DNA from: Peterkaempfera bronchialis
Lineage (GTDB): Bacteria > Actinomycetota > Actinomycetes > Streptomycetales > Streptomycetaceae
Direction: 5' to 3'
Assembly: GCF_003258605.2 (NCBI RefSeq)
Contig: NZ_CP031264.1
Span: 1,054,001-1,118,000, forward strand
DNA length: 64,000 nucleotides
Position numbers and translations under genes: made by a program. Below the pieces are notes generated by a model. That model searched no databases. It was not told where the DNA came from and was given only the letters and a program-made list of their open reading frames with translations. Below are positions 36,951 through 45,488 of the stretch, one piece after another. Every line of letters starts with the position of its first letter. Position 1 is the first letter of the stretch.

Positions 36951-38371
36951 CGGGCGCCTCCTCGGGCAACGGCGCCGACGGCGGGACGCGCGGCGGGCGC
37001 AGCCGGGACGGCCGAGCGGCGCAGGATGCGGACGGCGAGGGCGTGTTTGCAGGGCCCGCGCCCTCCCCGGTACTTGGCCCACCAGAGGCAGGTGCAGCTG
37101 AGCCGCCCGCCCTCGGCGCGGACCCGGTGGTGGTGGTCGTCGACGGTGACGGTGGCCATGGTGTCGTCGTCCAGGCGTACGGCGCCGGCGTCCAGCAGCG
37201 CGCGGGCGCCCCGCAGCCGGGGGTTGTGCCGCTCCGCCCGGTCGGCGTCATAGGGCAGCTCACGGTGGAAGTAGGCGGCCTCGGCGGTGTCGTAGCCGAT
37301 CCGGCCGGCCGTGCCGAGCCGGGTGAGCGCGGCCCGTACCCGCTCCGGGGTCAGCCCGGACTGCGCGGCCAGGTCGGCCAGGTCGATCCGGGGCTCCCAG
37401 GCCAGCAGCACCGAGACCAGCTCGGCGTCCTCGGCGGCCTCGTCGGTGGCCAGCGCGTCCAGTACCGCGCCCTCGCCGGAGAAGCCCCGGGAGGCGTCCG
37501 GGGAGAGGGTGAGGGTGAGCCGCATGCCGGGCAGCTCCACCTCCCAGGCGGCTGCGGCGGGTGCGCAGCCGGCGGTGGCCGGCGGCCCGTACACCCGCAG
37601 CGCCACCGCGTGCCGCAGCACCCGCTGGAGGGCGGCCAGCCGCTCCGGGCCGGGCAGGCAGACGGCGCCGGGCACCGGGCGGGTGGTCGGCCGCAGCGTA
37701 CGGCCGGCGGGCACCACCCACTGGGCGCCGCGCGCCGCTCCGCGTCCGCCGCCGCGCGGCAGCGTACGCAGGAACCGGACCGCCTCGGCCGCGTCCAGCT
37801 CGGCCCGCAGGTCGAAGGCGGCGGCGATCACCTGGGTCTCGGCGAAGCCGCGCAGCCAGCGGTCGGGCAGCGGCACCTTCTTCTCCACCACCGGACCGTC
37901 GAAGGTGGTGACGGTGAGTTCGTCCGGACCGACCTGGAGGTGCAGCGGGTCGGCGGAGCCGATGCGGGCCAGCGACTCGCGCAGCGGGTTGTTGACGTCG
38001 ACATTGGTGGTGCCGTGGCCGATGTCGTCGCCGTCCAGACCGCCGGTGAGCACGTCCAGCCGGGCGTAGACGCCGCAGCAGCCGGAGAAGGACTCAAAGC
38101 GCAGCCGGTCGCCGTTGCCGGTGACCACGGGGTCGAGGGAGGCGGGCAGCCGTTGCTGGTAGTAGCGGGCGGCGGCCACGTCGGCGACCGCGAGCAGCGC
38201 GGAGGCGGCGGCTTCCGGGTGCGTCAGAAAGCCGCTGAAGAAGCTGGGGTGGGCCATGCCGCCCGCAGGCGTGGCGCCACCGGAGGTCTCCAGGGCGAGG
38301 CTGCTGCCGGTGGCCTCGCGGCGGACTGCGGACGGGCGGAGGTAGGCGTATGCCTGTACGGCTTGCGTCAT
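36947..38371 (-). CDS. SWIM zinc-finger family protein
   Basis: 474 residues from ATG 38371. The SWIM motif C-T-C-L-W-W-x9-C-K-H lies at about residues 425-443 and should bind one zinc for DNA or protein contact. The N-terminal 250 residues contain a conserved-looking F-S-G-C-C-G-V-Y-A-R segment; the middle is winged-helix-like (G-L-T-P-E-R-V-R-A-A-L-T-R-L). Start overlaps nothing upstream; a 274-bp divergent region separates it from the HTH-MurA gene. Forms a translationally coupled pair with the DUF6493 gene. Confidence 0.88.
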   Translation of the reverse strand: MTQAVQAYAYLRPSAVRREATGSSLALETSGGATPAGGMAHPSFFSGFLTHPEAAASALLAVADVAAARYYQQRLPASLDPVVTGNGDRLRFESFSGCCGVYARLDVLTGGLDGDDIGHGTTNVDVNNPLRESLARIGSADPLHLQVGPDELTVTTFDGPVVEKKVPLPDRWLRGFAETQVIAAAFDLRAELDAAEAVRFLRTLPRGGGRGAARGAQWVVPAGRTLRPTTRPVPGAVCLPGPERLAALQRVLRHAVALRVYGPPATAGCAPAAAAWEVELPGMRLTLTLSPDASRGFSGEGAVLDALATDEAAEDAELVSVLLAWEPRIDLADLAAQSGLTPERVRAALTRLGTAGRIGYDTAEAAYFHRELPYDADRAERHNPRLRGARALLDAGAVRLDDDTMATVTVDDHHHRVRAEGGRLSCTCLWWAKYRGGRGPCKHALAVRILRRSAVPAAPAARPAVGAVARGGAR

Positions 38372-38618
38372 GGCTACGACCGTAGGGACCACCACTGACA
38401 ATCCGTCGGCGCGCGGCTGTTCCCCTGCGCGGTCCCGGCGGCCGGGAGGCTCGTTTCCGCTTGCACCGGGACCGCGCCGGCCGCGCTCGGGGGAACCGCG
38501 GCCGGTCCTGAGCCTTGCACCTCCGATGGGGCATATGCCAGCGGTTGAGGGATTTCCACACAAAGCGCCACCCCTGGTTCGCCACCCCTGACCCGGCGCC
38601 ACCCCCTGCCAGGTCCGC

Positions 38619-38634
38619 ATCTCAGATGTGAGAT
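38619..38634. promoter_or_regulatory. Inverted repeat ATCTCA-N4-TGAGAT upstream of HTH-MurA gene
   Basis: Perfect 6-bp arms with a 4-bp spacer, ending 11 bp before the chosen GTG start. Its position between promoter and start and the XRE domain in the encoded protein make an autoregulatory operator plausible. No strong ribosome site is visible before the GTG, so this mRNA may be leaderless or initiate near this element. Confidence 0.55.
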
Positions 38635-38645
38635 ACGGTTCTCCT

Positions 38646-40175
38646 GTGACAGATGACTACCTCGCTCGCATCGGCAGGCTCATCCGGGACGCCCGCAAGC
38701 ACCGGGGCTGGACCCAACTGCAACTTGCGGAGGCGCTGGCCACCAGCCAGAGTGCGGTCAACCGCATCGAGCGCGGCGGCCAGAACATCAGCCTTGATAT
38801 GATCGCCCGCATCGGCGAGGCGCTGGACAGCGAGATCGTCTCCCTCGGCTATGCCGGGCCGATGCATCTGCGGGTGGTCGGCGGGCGGCGGCTGTCGGGC
38901 AGCATCGACGTCAAGACCAGCAAGAACGCCTGTGTCGCGCTGCTCTGCGCCGCGCTGCTCAACTCGGGGCGCACCACCCTGCGCCGGGTCGCCCGGATCG
39001 AGGAGGTCTACCGGATCCTGGAGGTGCTCGCCTCCATCGGGGTGCGCACCCGGTGGATCAACGGCGGCCGGGACCTGGAGATCGACCCGCCCGAGCAGCT
39101 GCGGCTGGCCGAGATGGACACCGACGCGGCCCGCCGGACCCGCAGCGTCATCATGTTCCTCGGCCCGCTGATGCACCGCGCCGACCGCTTCCGCATCCCG
39201 TACGCGGGCGGCTGCGACCTGGGCACCCGCACCGTTCAGCCGCACGTCAGCGCGCTGCGCCACTTCGGCCTGGAGATCACCGCGACCGGCGGCATCTACC
39301 ACGCCGAGGTCGACCGCAGCGTCTCCCCGGACCGCCCCATCGTGCTGACCGAGCGCGGCGACACCGTCACCGAGAACGCCCTGCTGGCGGCGGCCCGCCA
39401 CCACGGGGTGACGGTGATCCGCAACGCCAGCTCCAACTACATGGTCCAGGACCTCTGCTTCTTCCTGGAGCAGCTGGGCGTCAAGGTCGAGGGCATCGGC
39501 TCCACCACGCTGACCGTGCACGGCGTGCCGAGGATCGACCGGGACGTGGACTACTGGCCGTCGGAGGACCCGGTGGAGGCGATGAGCCTGCTGGCCGCCG
39601 CCGTGGTCACCTCCTCGGAGCTGACGATCCGCCGGGTGCCCATCGAGTTCCTGGAGATCGAGCTGGCGGTACTGGAGGAGATGGGCCTGGACCACGAGCG
39701 GGGCGGCGAGTACACGGCCGACAACGGCCGCACCCGGCTGGTGGACCTGACGGTGCGCCCGTCCAAGCTGCGCTCCCCCATCGACAAGATCCACCCGATG
39801 CCCTTCCCCGGCCTCAACATCGACAATGTGCCGTTCTTCGCGGCCATCGCGGCGACCGCGCAGGGTTCCACCCTGATCCACGACTGGGTCTACGACAACC
39901 GGGCCATCTACCTGACCGAGCTGACCAGGCTCGGCGCGGCCGTCAAGCTGCTGGACCCGCACCGGGTGCTGGTGGAGGGCCCGACGCGGTGGCGCGCGGC
40001 GGAGATGATGTGCCCGCCCGCGCTGCGGCCGGCGGTGGTGGTGCTGCTGGCGATGATGGCGGCGGAGGGCACCTCGGTGCTGCGCAACGTCTATGTGATC
40101 AACCGCGGCTATGAGGAGCTGGCAGAGCGGCTGAACTCGGTCGGCGCGCAGATCGAGATCTTCCGCGACATCTGA
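38646..40175 (+). CDS. MurA-like enolpyruvyl transferase with N-terminal XRE helix-turn-helix
   Basis: 509 residues from GTG 38646; an upstream GTG (38628) would add six residues but falls inside the inverted repeat. Residues about 8-62 are an XRE HTH (W-T-Q-L-Q-L-A-E-A-L-A-T-S-Q-S-A-V-N-R-I-E). Residues 75-509 are the MurA/EPSP-synthase double barrel, with the PEP-binding Cys190 in A-G-G-C-D-L-G-T-R, K-T-S-K-N-A near the start, and a Lys-rich M-P-F-P-G-L-N-I loop. MurA transfers enolpyruvate from PEP to UDP-GlcNAc in peptidoglycan synthesis. The family with this fusion is a second, conserved MurA of streptomycetes; catalytic role versus regulatory role is not settled by sequence. Confidence 0.93.
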   Translation: MTDDYLARIGRLIRDARKHRGWTQLQLAEALATSQSAVNRIERGGQNISLDMIARIGEALDSEIVSLGYAGPMHLRVVGGRRLSGSIDVKTSKNACVALLCAALLNSGRTTLRRVARIEEVYRILEVLASIGVRTRWINGGRDLEIDPPEQLRLAEMDTDAARRTRSVIMFLGPLMHRADRFRIPYAGGCDLGTRTVQPHVSALRHFGLEITATGGIYHAEVDRSVSPDRPIVLTERGDTVTENALLAAARHHGVTVIRNASSNYMVQDLCFFLEQLGVKVEGIGSTTLTVHGVPRIDRDVDYWPSEDPVEAMSLLAAAVVTSSELTIRRVPIEFLEIELAVLEEMGLDHERGGEYTADNGRTRLVDLTVRPSKLRSPIDKIHPMPFPGLNIDNVPFFAAIAATAQGSTLIHDWVYDNRAIYLTELTRLGAAVKLLDPHRVLVEGPTRWRAAEMMCPPALRPAVVVLLAMMAAEGTSVLRNVYVINRGYEELAERLNSVGAQIEIFRDI

Positions 40176-40181
40176 GCCGGA

Positions 40182-40213
40182 AGCTGTGCCCCGCCCGCAG
40201 GCGGGGCACAGCT
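40182..40213. terminator. Bidirectional hairpin terminator
   Basis: 14-bp perfect stem AGCTGTGCCCCGCC (40182-40195) and its complement (40200-40213) with loop CGCA, between the convergent HTH-MurA and EamA genes. Confidence 0.88.
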
Positions 40214-40246
40214 GTCATCACGTACCCGGTACAGGCCGTGGGCGCC

Positions 40247-41218
40247 TTACGACGAGGGACCCGCCACGCCGATGCCCTCGGCCGACGGCCTGCCGCCGCC
40301 GCCGCGCTCCGCCCTGGCCAGCACTACGATGCCGGACAGCAGCAGCGCGGTCCCCGCCAGCGCGGCCGGGGTGAGCCGCTCGTCGAAGACCACGACCCCC
40401 AGCGCCAGGGCCGCCAGCGGCTCCAGCATCATCAGCACCGACACGGTGGTCGCCCGGACCACGGTCGCGGCGGCGAAGAAGAGCCCGTACGCCAGCGCGG
40501 AGGGCACCGCGCCCAGATAGCCGAGCAGCAGCAGCGAACGCTCCAGGTGCGCCCCGGTCGGCAGCAGCCCGCCGCCCGCGCAGACCGGCAGCAGCAGCCC
40601 CGCGCCGACCACGAACCCGGCAAGCGCGGCATCGTACGGCTCACCGCTCCCGGCCGAGCCACGGCGGTGCTGGCCCAGCAGGTTGACCGACGCGCAACCC
40701 GCGGCGGAGAGCAGCGCACAGAGGAAGCCCGCCAGCGGCGCGCGGCCGGAGGCCGCCCCGCCGGAGCCGCCGAGGGCGAGCAGCAGCAGCCCGGCCACGG
40801 CCAGCGCCACCGTGAGCCCGCCGGCCCGGCCGAGGCGTTCGCCCAGCAGCAGGCGGGCGCCGACGGCGGTGAGGACCGGGACCGCGCCCATGGTGGCGGC
40901 GGTCCCCACGGCCAGCCCGGCGAGGTCCACGGCGGCCAGGTAGGAGGTCTGGAACACCGCCATGCCGAGGCCGACGGCGAGCAGCTGCGGCCGCAGCACC
41001 CGGCGGACGGCCCGCGAGCCGAGGCCCAGCAGCGGCCGGGCGGCCAGCAGCAGGACCGCGCCGAGGGCGAACCGCCAGAACGAGACGGCCAGCGGGCCGA
41101 GCCCGCTGATCCGGTACAGGGCGGTGGCGGCGGCACCGGCGGTGCCCCAGGTGGCGGCGGCGACGGTGGCGTAGAGGAGGCCCCGCCCGACGGGCAGGGC
41201 GGCGTGCGAATGCGCCAT
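40247..41218 (-). CDS. EamA/DMT-family transporter
   Basis: 323 residues with ten predicted membrane segments in two EamA repeats. First segment A-T-V-A-A-A-T-W-G-T-A-G; R-F-A-L-G-A helix after it; second repeat L-L-G-Y-L-G-A-V-P-S-A-L-A-Y-G-L-F-F. It resembles RhtA/YddG-like exporters. The product of 29245-30213 is the same superfamily but not a close copy. Ends with a hydrophilic Gly-rich tail. ATG at 41218 with GGAG ten bases upstream. Confidence 0.9.
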   Translation of the reverse strand: MAHSHAALPVGRGLLYATVAAATWGTAGAAATALYRISGLGPLAVSFWRFALGAVLLLAARPLLGLGSRAVRRVLRPQLLAVGLGMAVFQTSYLAAVDLAGLAVGTAATMGAVPVLTAVGARLLLGERLGRAGGLTVALAVAGLLLLALGGSGGAASGRAPLAGFLCALLSAAGCASVNLLGQHRRGSAGSGEPYDAALAGFVVGAGLLLPVCAGGGLLPTGAHLERSLLLLGYLGAVPSALAYGLFFAAATVVRATTVSVLMMLEPLAALALGVVVFDERLTPAALAGTALLLSGIVVLARAERGGGGRPSAEGIGVAGPSS

Positions 41219-41578
41219 GGTGGAGGTCTCCAGGAGGTGATGGGCGCTTGCCTGCGGGTCCTGGGCGGCGGGCAGCGGCCATCGGCACGGCGGCGGCCGG
41301 AGGGCCGTTCACGCCGGGCGGGGACGCGGAGCGTCCGGGTGCGGCCCGCCTAGCGGGCCGGCGGGGGGAGAACGCCGTGGAGAGCCATGGACGCCAGCGT
41401 ACAGGCCGTCGCCGAGGGGTCGGCGAGGCCCCGTCCCGGCGTCGCGACCCGTCCCGCGACCAAGAACACGTTCCACTCGCTGACCTGCCCGCCGACCCCC
41501 GCGCATCGGTGTCCGCATGAGGACCAGGGGTCATACCGGGGCGGACCGGCCGTCTGCGACGATGGCGAAGTGACAGAC
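41219..41578. other. 360-bp divergent intergenic region
   Basis: Lies between the EamA gene (-) and the thioesterase gene (+). Open frames here are short and continuations of neighbours; nothing supports a gene. Promoters for both flanking genes should lie here. Confidence 0.45.
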
Positions 41579-42484
41579 ATGACCGACCAGTCGGCGGAGG
41601 CCGGAGCGCTGGGCGGCACCTTCCCGGAGCTGCTGCGGCTCGACGAGATAGACGAGAACCTGTTCCGTGGCCGCTGCCACGCCGGAGCCCCGCTGCGGGC
41701 GTTCGGCGGCCAGGTCGCCGCGCAGGCGCTCACGGCAGCGGGCCGGACCGTCGGCGCCGACCGCGCGGTGCATTCGCTGCACGGCTACTTCATCCGCCCC
41801 GGCGACCCCCGCCGCCCCATCGTCTACCAGGTCGACCGGGTACGCGACGGCCGCTCCTACACCACCCGGCGGATCACCGCCGTGCAGCGCGGCGAGGCCA
41901 TCTTCACCCTCTCCGCGTCCTTCAAGGAGCCGGAGAAGAGCGCCGAGCGCCAGCGCACCGCGCCTGCCGTGCCCTCCCCGGCGGAGCTGCCCGACCCCTA
42001 TCTCGCCTGGGCCGAGGCGGACCCGGAGGGGTATGCGCGGTCGACGGTGTCCCGCACCCTCCAGATGCGCTTTGTGCCGGACGACTCCCCCGGGCTGCCG
42101 CCCGAGGACCCGGGGATGCCCCAGCAGTTCGTCTGGCTGCGGGCCGCCTCGCCGCTGCCCGCCGACGAACCGCTGCTCCATGTCTGCGCCCTCACCTACC
42201 TCTCCGACCTCACCCTGGCCTCCACCACCGCCATGCACCTCCAGCCGCCGCGCTTCCGGCGCACCGAGCCGCCTCGGCTGACCCTGGCCTCGCTGGACCA
42301 CGCGATGTGGTTCCACCGGCCGTTCCGGGCGGACGAGTGGCTGCTCTTCGCCCAGCGGAGTCCGTCCTCCTCGGACGGGCGCGGGCTGGCCATCGGCGAG
42401 TTCTACGACGCCGGGGGCGCGCTGGTCGCCTCGGCGGTGCAGGAGGCACTGGTCCGCGAGCGCCGGGAGGCGCCGGGCGGTTGA
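41579..42484 (+). CDS. Acyl-CoA thioesterase II (TesB type)
   Basis: 301 residues from ATG 41579 (GAAG eight bases upstream); GTG 41570 in frame is the alternative. Double hot-dog fold: first half with F-R-G-R-C and R-x-F-G-G-Q-V-A-A-Q-A-L, H-S-L-H-G-Y-F-I-R-P-G-D; second half with L-T-Y-L-S-D-L, D-H-A-M-W-F-H-R-P-F-R and G-R-G-L-A-I-G-E-F-Y. The Asp-Gln-Thr region of TesB is represented by S-L-D-H-A-M. It hydrolyses acyl-CoA esters in the cytoplasm. Length is close to the usual 285-300. Confidence 0.92.
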   Translation: MTDQSAEAGALGGTFPELLRLDEIDENLFRGRCHAGAPLRAFGGQVAAQALTAAGRTVGADRAVHSLHGYFIRPGDPRRPIVYQVDRVRDGRSYTTRRITAVQRGEAIFTLSASFKEPEKSAERQRTAPAVPSPAELPDPYLAWAEADPEGYARSTVSRTLQMRFVPDDSPGLPPEDPGMPQQFVWLRAASPLPADEPLLHVCALTYLSDLTLASTTAMHLQPPRFRRTEPPRLTLASLDHAMWFHRPFRADEWLLFAQRSPSSSDGRGLAIGEFYDAGGALVASAVQEALVRERREAPGG

Positions 42485-42638
42485 GTTTTCCGCGCCGGGC
42501 GTTTGAACGCTCGGGCGCCGGGCTCCGTATAGAGGGATGACGGCCGGTCCACCGGGCCCCGCCGAGGCCCGTCGGAGGGAGCGCCGGGCGAGGGGCCGTC
42601 AGGCCTCCGCCCCCGGTTCCCGTACCGACCGCCTTTCC

Positions 42639-42692
42639 GATGTCCGAGTCCGGTGTCCGAGTCCGATGTCCAAGCCCGATGTCCGAGCCCGC
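42639..42692 (+). repeat. Tandem 12-14 bp repeat (GATGTCCGAGTCC type)
   Basis: Four imperfect copies of GATGTCCGAGYCC directly upstream of the Rieske gene, within the possible leader of its mRNA. Some reading frames open through them, but the SD-supported ATG at 42736 is downstream. Confidence 0.6.
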
Positions 42693-42735
42693 AGGCGCAT
42701 CCGGCCGGCGGCCTCCTGTCCTCCCGGAGTCCCTG

Positions 42736-43323
42736 ATGACCCTCACCCACCCCATCACCGAGGCCACCGCAGCCACCGCAACCGCCGAGGGGTCCGGGCA
42801 GCGGCCCGCCTGCGCCTGTGCCTCCCCCGCCGCCGAGGCGGGCGTGCCGCGCCGCACCGCGATGCTCGCGAGTATCGGCCTGGCGGCGGCGCTGGCCGCA
42901 GGCTGTGCCGCCGGTGGCTCCTCCGTGTCGTCGGCGGTCGAGCCGGGCGAGGCGCAGGGCGGCACGCAGGGCGGCCCCCAGGGCGGCGCGGACCAGGGCT
43001 CGGCACCCGCGACCGAAGGCGCCGGAGGCGCCGAAGCCGGCCGGGCGCTGGTGAAGGTCTCGGAGGTACCGGTCGGCGGCGGTGTGGTGGTCGACAAGAA
43101 GTACGTGGTGACGCAGCCGGAGCAGGGCCGGTTCAAGGCGTTCTCCGCGATCTGCACCCATGCGGGCTGCCCGGTGAACGCCGTCTCCGGAGGCACCATC
43201 AACTGCCCGTGCCACGGCAGCCGGTTCGCCATCGCGGACGGCTCGGTGGCGGGCGGCCCGGCCCCCTCCGGCCTGGCGCCGCAGAACATCACCGTGAGCG
43301 GCGACACCGTACGCCTCGCCTGA
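42736..43323 (+). CDS. Secreted Rieske [2Fe-2S] protein, Tat/lipoprotein type
   Basis: 195 residues from ATG 42736 with CGGAG six bases upstream; earlier in-frame starts would only translate the 12-14 bp repeats. R-R-T-A-M-L-A-S-I-G and L-A-A-G-C form a Tat-like signal with lipobox around residues 35-56. After a Gly/Gln-rich tether, the Rieske domain carries both cluster motifs, C-T-H-A-G-C (two residues from H) and C-P-C-H-G-S. Typical actinomycete stand-alone Rieske proteins are anchored outside and transfer electrons to an unknown partner. Hairpin after the stop at 43326-43348. Confidence 0.9.
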   Translation: MTLTHPITEATAATATAEGSGQRPACACASPAAEAGVPRRTAMLASIGLAAALAAGCAAGGSSVSSAVEPGEAQGGTQGGPQGGADQGSAPATEGAGGAEAGRALVKVSEVPVGGGVVVDKKYVVTQPEQGRFKAFSAICTHAGCPVNAVSGGTINCPCHGSRFAIADGSVAGGPAPSGLAPQNITVSGDTVRLA

Positions 43324-43325
43324 CG

Positions 43326-43348
43326 CCGCGCTCCGGCGGGGAGCGCGG
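43326..43348 (+). terminator. Hairpin terminator after Rieske gene
   Basis: 9-bp stem CCGCGCTCC/GGAGCGCGG with a 5-nt loop, beginning 3 bp after the stop codon. Confidence 0.65.
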
Positions 43349-43411
43349 CCCCGGAATCCGCGACCGGATGCGTGTTCCCCGCTGTCGCAGGGGCGGGATA
43401 CGCTCCTGGGC

Positions 43412-44263
43412 GTGACAACGGCAACGAATCCCCCCGGCTGGTACCCCGACCCCCATGGCGCACCCGGGCTGCGCTGGTGGGACGGTTCCCGGTGGACCGA
43501 GCACACCCACGCCGGCACCGACGCAGGCGGCATTCCCCCGCAGCAGGGCCCGCAGGACTCCTCCTCTCCCTGGGAGATCCCGATCGAGGGTGCCCACGAC
43601 GCCGACCGCATCCGGCGCCAGGTGCAGCAGAAGGCCGGCGTGGGGCCGGTCTCGGGCGGCGGCGGCACCCTCTTCAGCGAACCGGTGCTGGTGGTCAACC
43701 AGAAGACCAAGCTGATCGAGCTGGCCGCGGAGTACTCGGTCTTCGACCAGAACGGCACTCCCATCGGGTCGGTGGCCGAGATCGGCCAGAGCGCGCTGCG
43801 CAAGGTCGTGCGCTTCATGACCAGCTGGGACCAGTTCCTCACCCACCGGCTGGAGGTGCGCGACGCCGCCGGGCAGCCCGTGATGCTGCTGACCCGTCCG
43901 GCGAAGCTGATCAAGTCGCGGGTGCTGGTGGCCCGGCCGGACGGCAGCCAGCTCGGCGAGATCGTCCAGCAGAACGCGATCGGGAAGATCAACTTCGCGC
44001 TGATGGTGGACGGCCGGCAGATCGGCGCCATCAAGGCGGAGAACTGGCGTGCCTGGAACTTCGCCATCACCGACCACACCGACACCGAGGTCGCCCGCAT
44101 CACCAAGACCTTCGAGGGCCTGGCGCGGACCCTCTTCACCACCGCCGACAACTATGTGGTGCAGATCCACCGCCCGCTGGCCGACCCGCTGCTGAGCATG
44201 GTCGTGGCCTCGGCGCTCACCGTGGACACCGCCCTCAAGCAGGACAGTCGGGGCCTGGGCTGA
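43412..44263 (+). CDS. LURP-one-related/scramblase-like protein with DUF2510 N-terminus
   Basis: 283 residues; GTG 43412. The first 35 residues are a DUF2510 motif (P-P-G-W-Y-P-D-P, L-R-W-W-D-G-S-R-W-T), often found on actinobacterial membrane-associated proteins. Residues about 85-275 form the LOR/scramblase beta-barrel fold with a hydrophobic core helix near the C-terminus (P-L-L-S-M-V-V-A-S-A-L). Family members are described as phospholipid scramblase-related; activity in bacteria is unproven. Separated by a hairpin from the TetR gene. Confidence 0.85.
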   Translation: MTTATNPPGWYPDPHGAPGLRWWDGSRWTEHTHAGTDAGGIPPQQGPQDSSSPWEIPIEGAHDADRIRRQVQQKAGVGPVSGGGGTLFSEPVLVVNQKTKLIELAAEYSVFDQNGTPIGSVAEIGQSALRKVVRFMTSWDQFLTHRLEVRDAAGQPVMLLTRPAKLIKSRVLVARPDGSQLGEIVQQNAIGKINFALMVDGRQIGAIKAENWRAWNFAITDHTDTEVARITKTFEGLARTLFTTADNYVVQIHRPLADPLLSMVVASALTVDTALKQDSRGLG

Positions 44264-44269
44264 GACGGC

Positions 44270-44313
44270 GGGGCGGCCCGCGAGGACCGGATTTCGATCA
44301 ACCGGGCCGCCCC
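44270..44313 (+). terminator. Hairpin terminator after the LURP-one-like gene
   Basis: 11-bp stem GGGGCGGCCCG (44270-44280) and its complement (44303-44313) with a 22-nt loop. Confidence 0.6.
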
Positions 44314-44336
44314 ACCCGCCCACTCCGGCCAAAAGA

Positions 44337-44346
44337 CCTGATCAGG
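44337..44346. promoter_or_regulatory. Palindrome CCTGATCAGG before tetR
   Basis: Perfect 10-bp palindrome 32 bp upstream of the TetR-type ATG, a usual place for an autoregulatory operator. Short enough to arise by chance. Confidence 0.35.
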
Positions 44347-44378
44347 CGGCATACTGCTGCAACATCGTTCCCCGTATC

Positions 44379-45005
44379 ATGAGGCTTGTGTCCAAGGTTG
44401 ACCTGTCGCCGCGGCCGGTCGAGGCGATGTCCCCACGCCAGCTGGAACGACGTCGGAACCTCATCGCGGCTGCCCTCTCCCTGGTGACCGAGATCGGCGT
44501 CGAGAGACTGCAGATGAAGCAGGTAAGCGAGCGCTCCGGGGTGGCACTGGGGACGGCGTACCGCTACTTCTCCTCCAAGGACCACCTGCTCGCCGCTGCC
44601 ATCGCCGACTGGCACCGGTTGCTGCTCGCCGACATCGTGGCCGAGCTGCGCGGCCCGAGAGCCCCCACGGCGGTGGCCGACCGGGTGGTCCGCTATGTGA
44701 ACCACGGCATGCGCGCATACCAGCGTCAGCCGCAGCTCGCCCATCTGCTGGTCTCGGTCGCCGCCTCCACCGATCCATTCGCCAGCGAGGCGCTGCACAG
44801 CATGGCCCGCGCCGACCGGGAGGCCCTGCTGGCGGTGATGCCGGATGTGCCGGCGTCGGTGCGGGACGTGGTCCAGCACATCGTGGGCAATGTCTGGCAG
44901 GGCGAGCTCACCTCATGGGTGACCGGCCGCACCACGCTGCGGGACGCCCGGCGGCGCCTGGAGGACGTGGTCCGGCTGGTGCTCACGCCGTACCACGCGG
45001 CGTAG
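44379..45005 (+). CDS. TetR-family transcriptional regulator
   Basis: 208 residues from ATG 44379. HTH at about residues 22-66 (R-R-N-L-I-A-A-A-L-S-L and S-G-V-A-L-G-T-A-Y-R-Y-F-S-S-K). The helical ligand-binding half begins around residue 80 and resembles KstR-like regulators of lipid metabolism in length and in the K-D-H-L-L-A-A-A context; the ligand cannot be named. Convergent with the rpsR gene, with a hairpin between them. Confidence 0.88.
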   Translation: MRLVSKVDLSPRPVEAMSPRQLERRRNLIAAALSLVTEIGVERLQMKQVSERSGVALGTAYRYFSSKDHLLAAAIADWHRLLLADIVAELRGPRAPTAVADRVVRYVNHGMRAYQRQPQLAHLLVSVAASTDPFASEALHSMARADREALLAVMPDVPASVRDVVQHIVGNVWQGELTSWVTGRTTLRDARRRLEDVVRLVLTPYHAA

Positions 45006-45071
45006 CCCGGGGTCGGCGAGCCCGGCGCGGCCGAGCCCGGCGCGGCTGGCGAGCCCAGCGCAGCAAGGGAA

Positions 45072-45120
45072 CGGGCCGCGCCGGTCGGAGCCCCCACGAC
45101 GTCCGTTCCGGCGCGGCCCG
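45072..45120. terminator. Bidirectional hairpin terminator between tetR and rpsR
   Basis: 13-bp stem CGGGCCGCGCCGG (45072-45084) with its complement (45108-45120) and a 23-nt loop, in the convergent gap. A set of short direct repeats (GCGAGCCCGGCGCGGC type) lies just before it at 45010-45060. Confidence 0.7.
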
Positions 45121-45178
45121 CGACGGCACCCTCCACCGACCACGGGCGGAGGGGGCCGGGTCCGGGTGGCCCGCCGCG

Positions 45179-45424
45179 CTAGCGCGGCGCTCCGTTCGCG
45201 TACGGGAGCAGTGCCATCTCCCGGGCGTTCTTGATGGCGCGCGCCATGGCGCGCTGCTGCTGGACCGTCAGCCGGGTGACCCGGCGGCTGCGGATCTTGC
45301 CCCGGTCGGAGATGAACCTCCGCAGCAGGTCGGTGTCCTTGTAGTCGATGTACTCGATTCCGGCCGCAAGAAGCGGATTGGGCTTGGGACGGCGGTCCTT
45401 GGCGGCGGTACGGCGGGGCGGCAT
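45179..45424 (-). CDS. rpsR: 30S ribosomal protein S18, alternative paralogue
   Basis: 81 residues, normal length for S18, with the conserved [19 protein letters not shown] and [17 protein letters not shown]. No zinc-binding cysteines. Actinomycetes carry a second, zinc-free S18 expressed under zinc shortage; the cobW-like and zinc-free S14/L28 genes upstream place this one in that operon. 64 bp after cobW. Confidence 0.95.
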   Translation of the reverse strand: MPPRRTAAKDRRPKPNPLLAAGIEYIDYKDTDLLRRFISDRGKIRSRRVTRLTVQQQRAMARAIKNAREMALLPYANGAPR

Positions 45425-45488
45425 GGGCGGGGAGGGGTCCTCTCGGTGTCGGCGTCGGTGTCGGCGGGGCGGCCGGGCGGCGGTGCGG

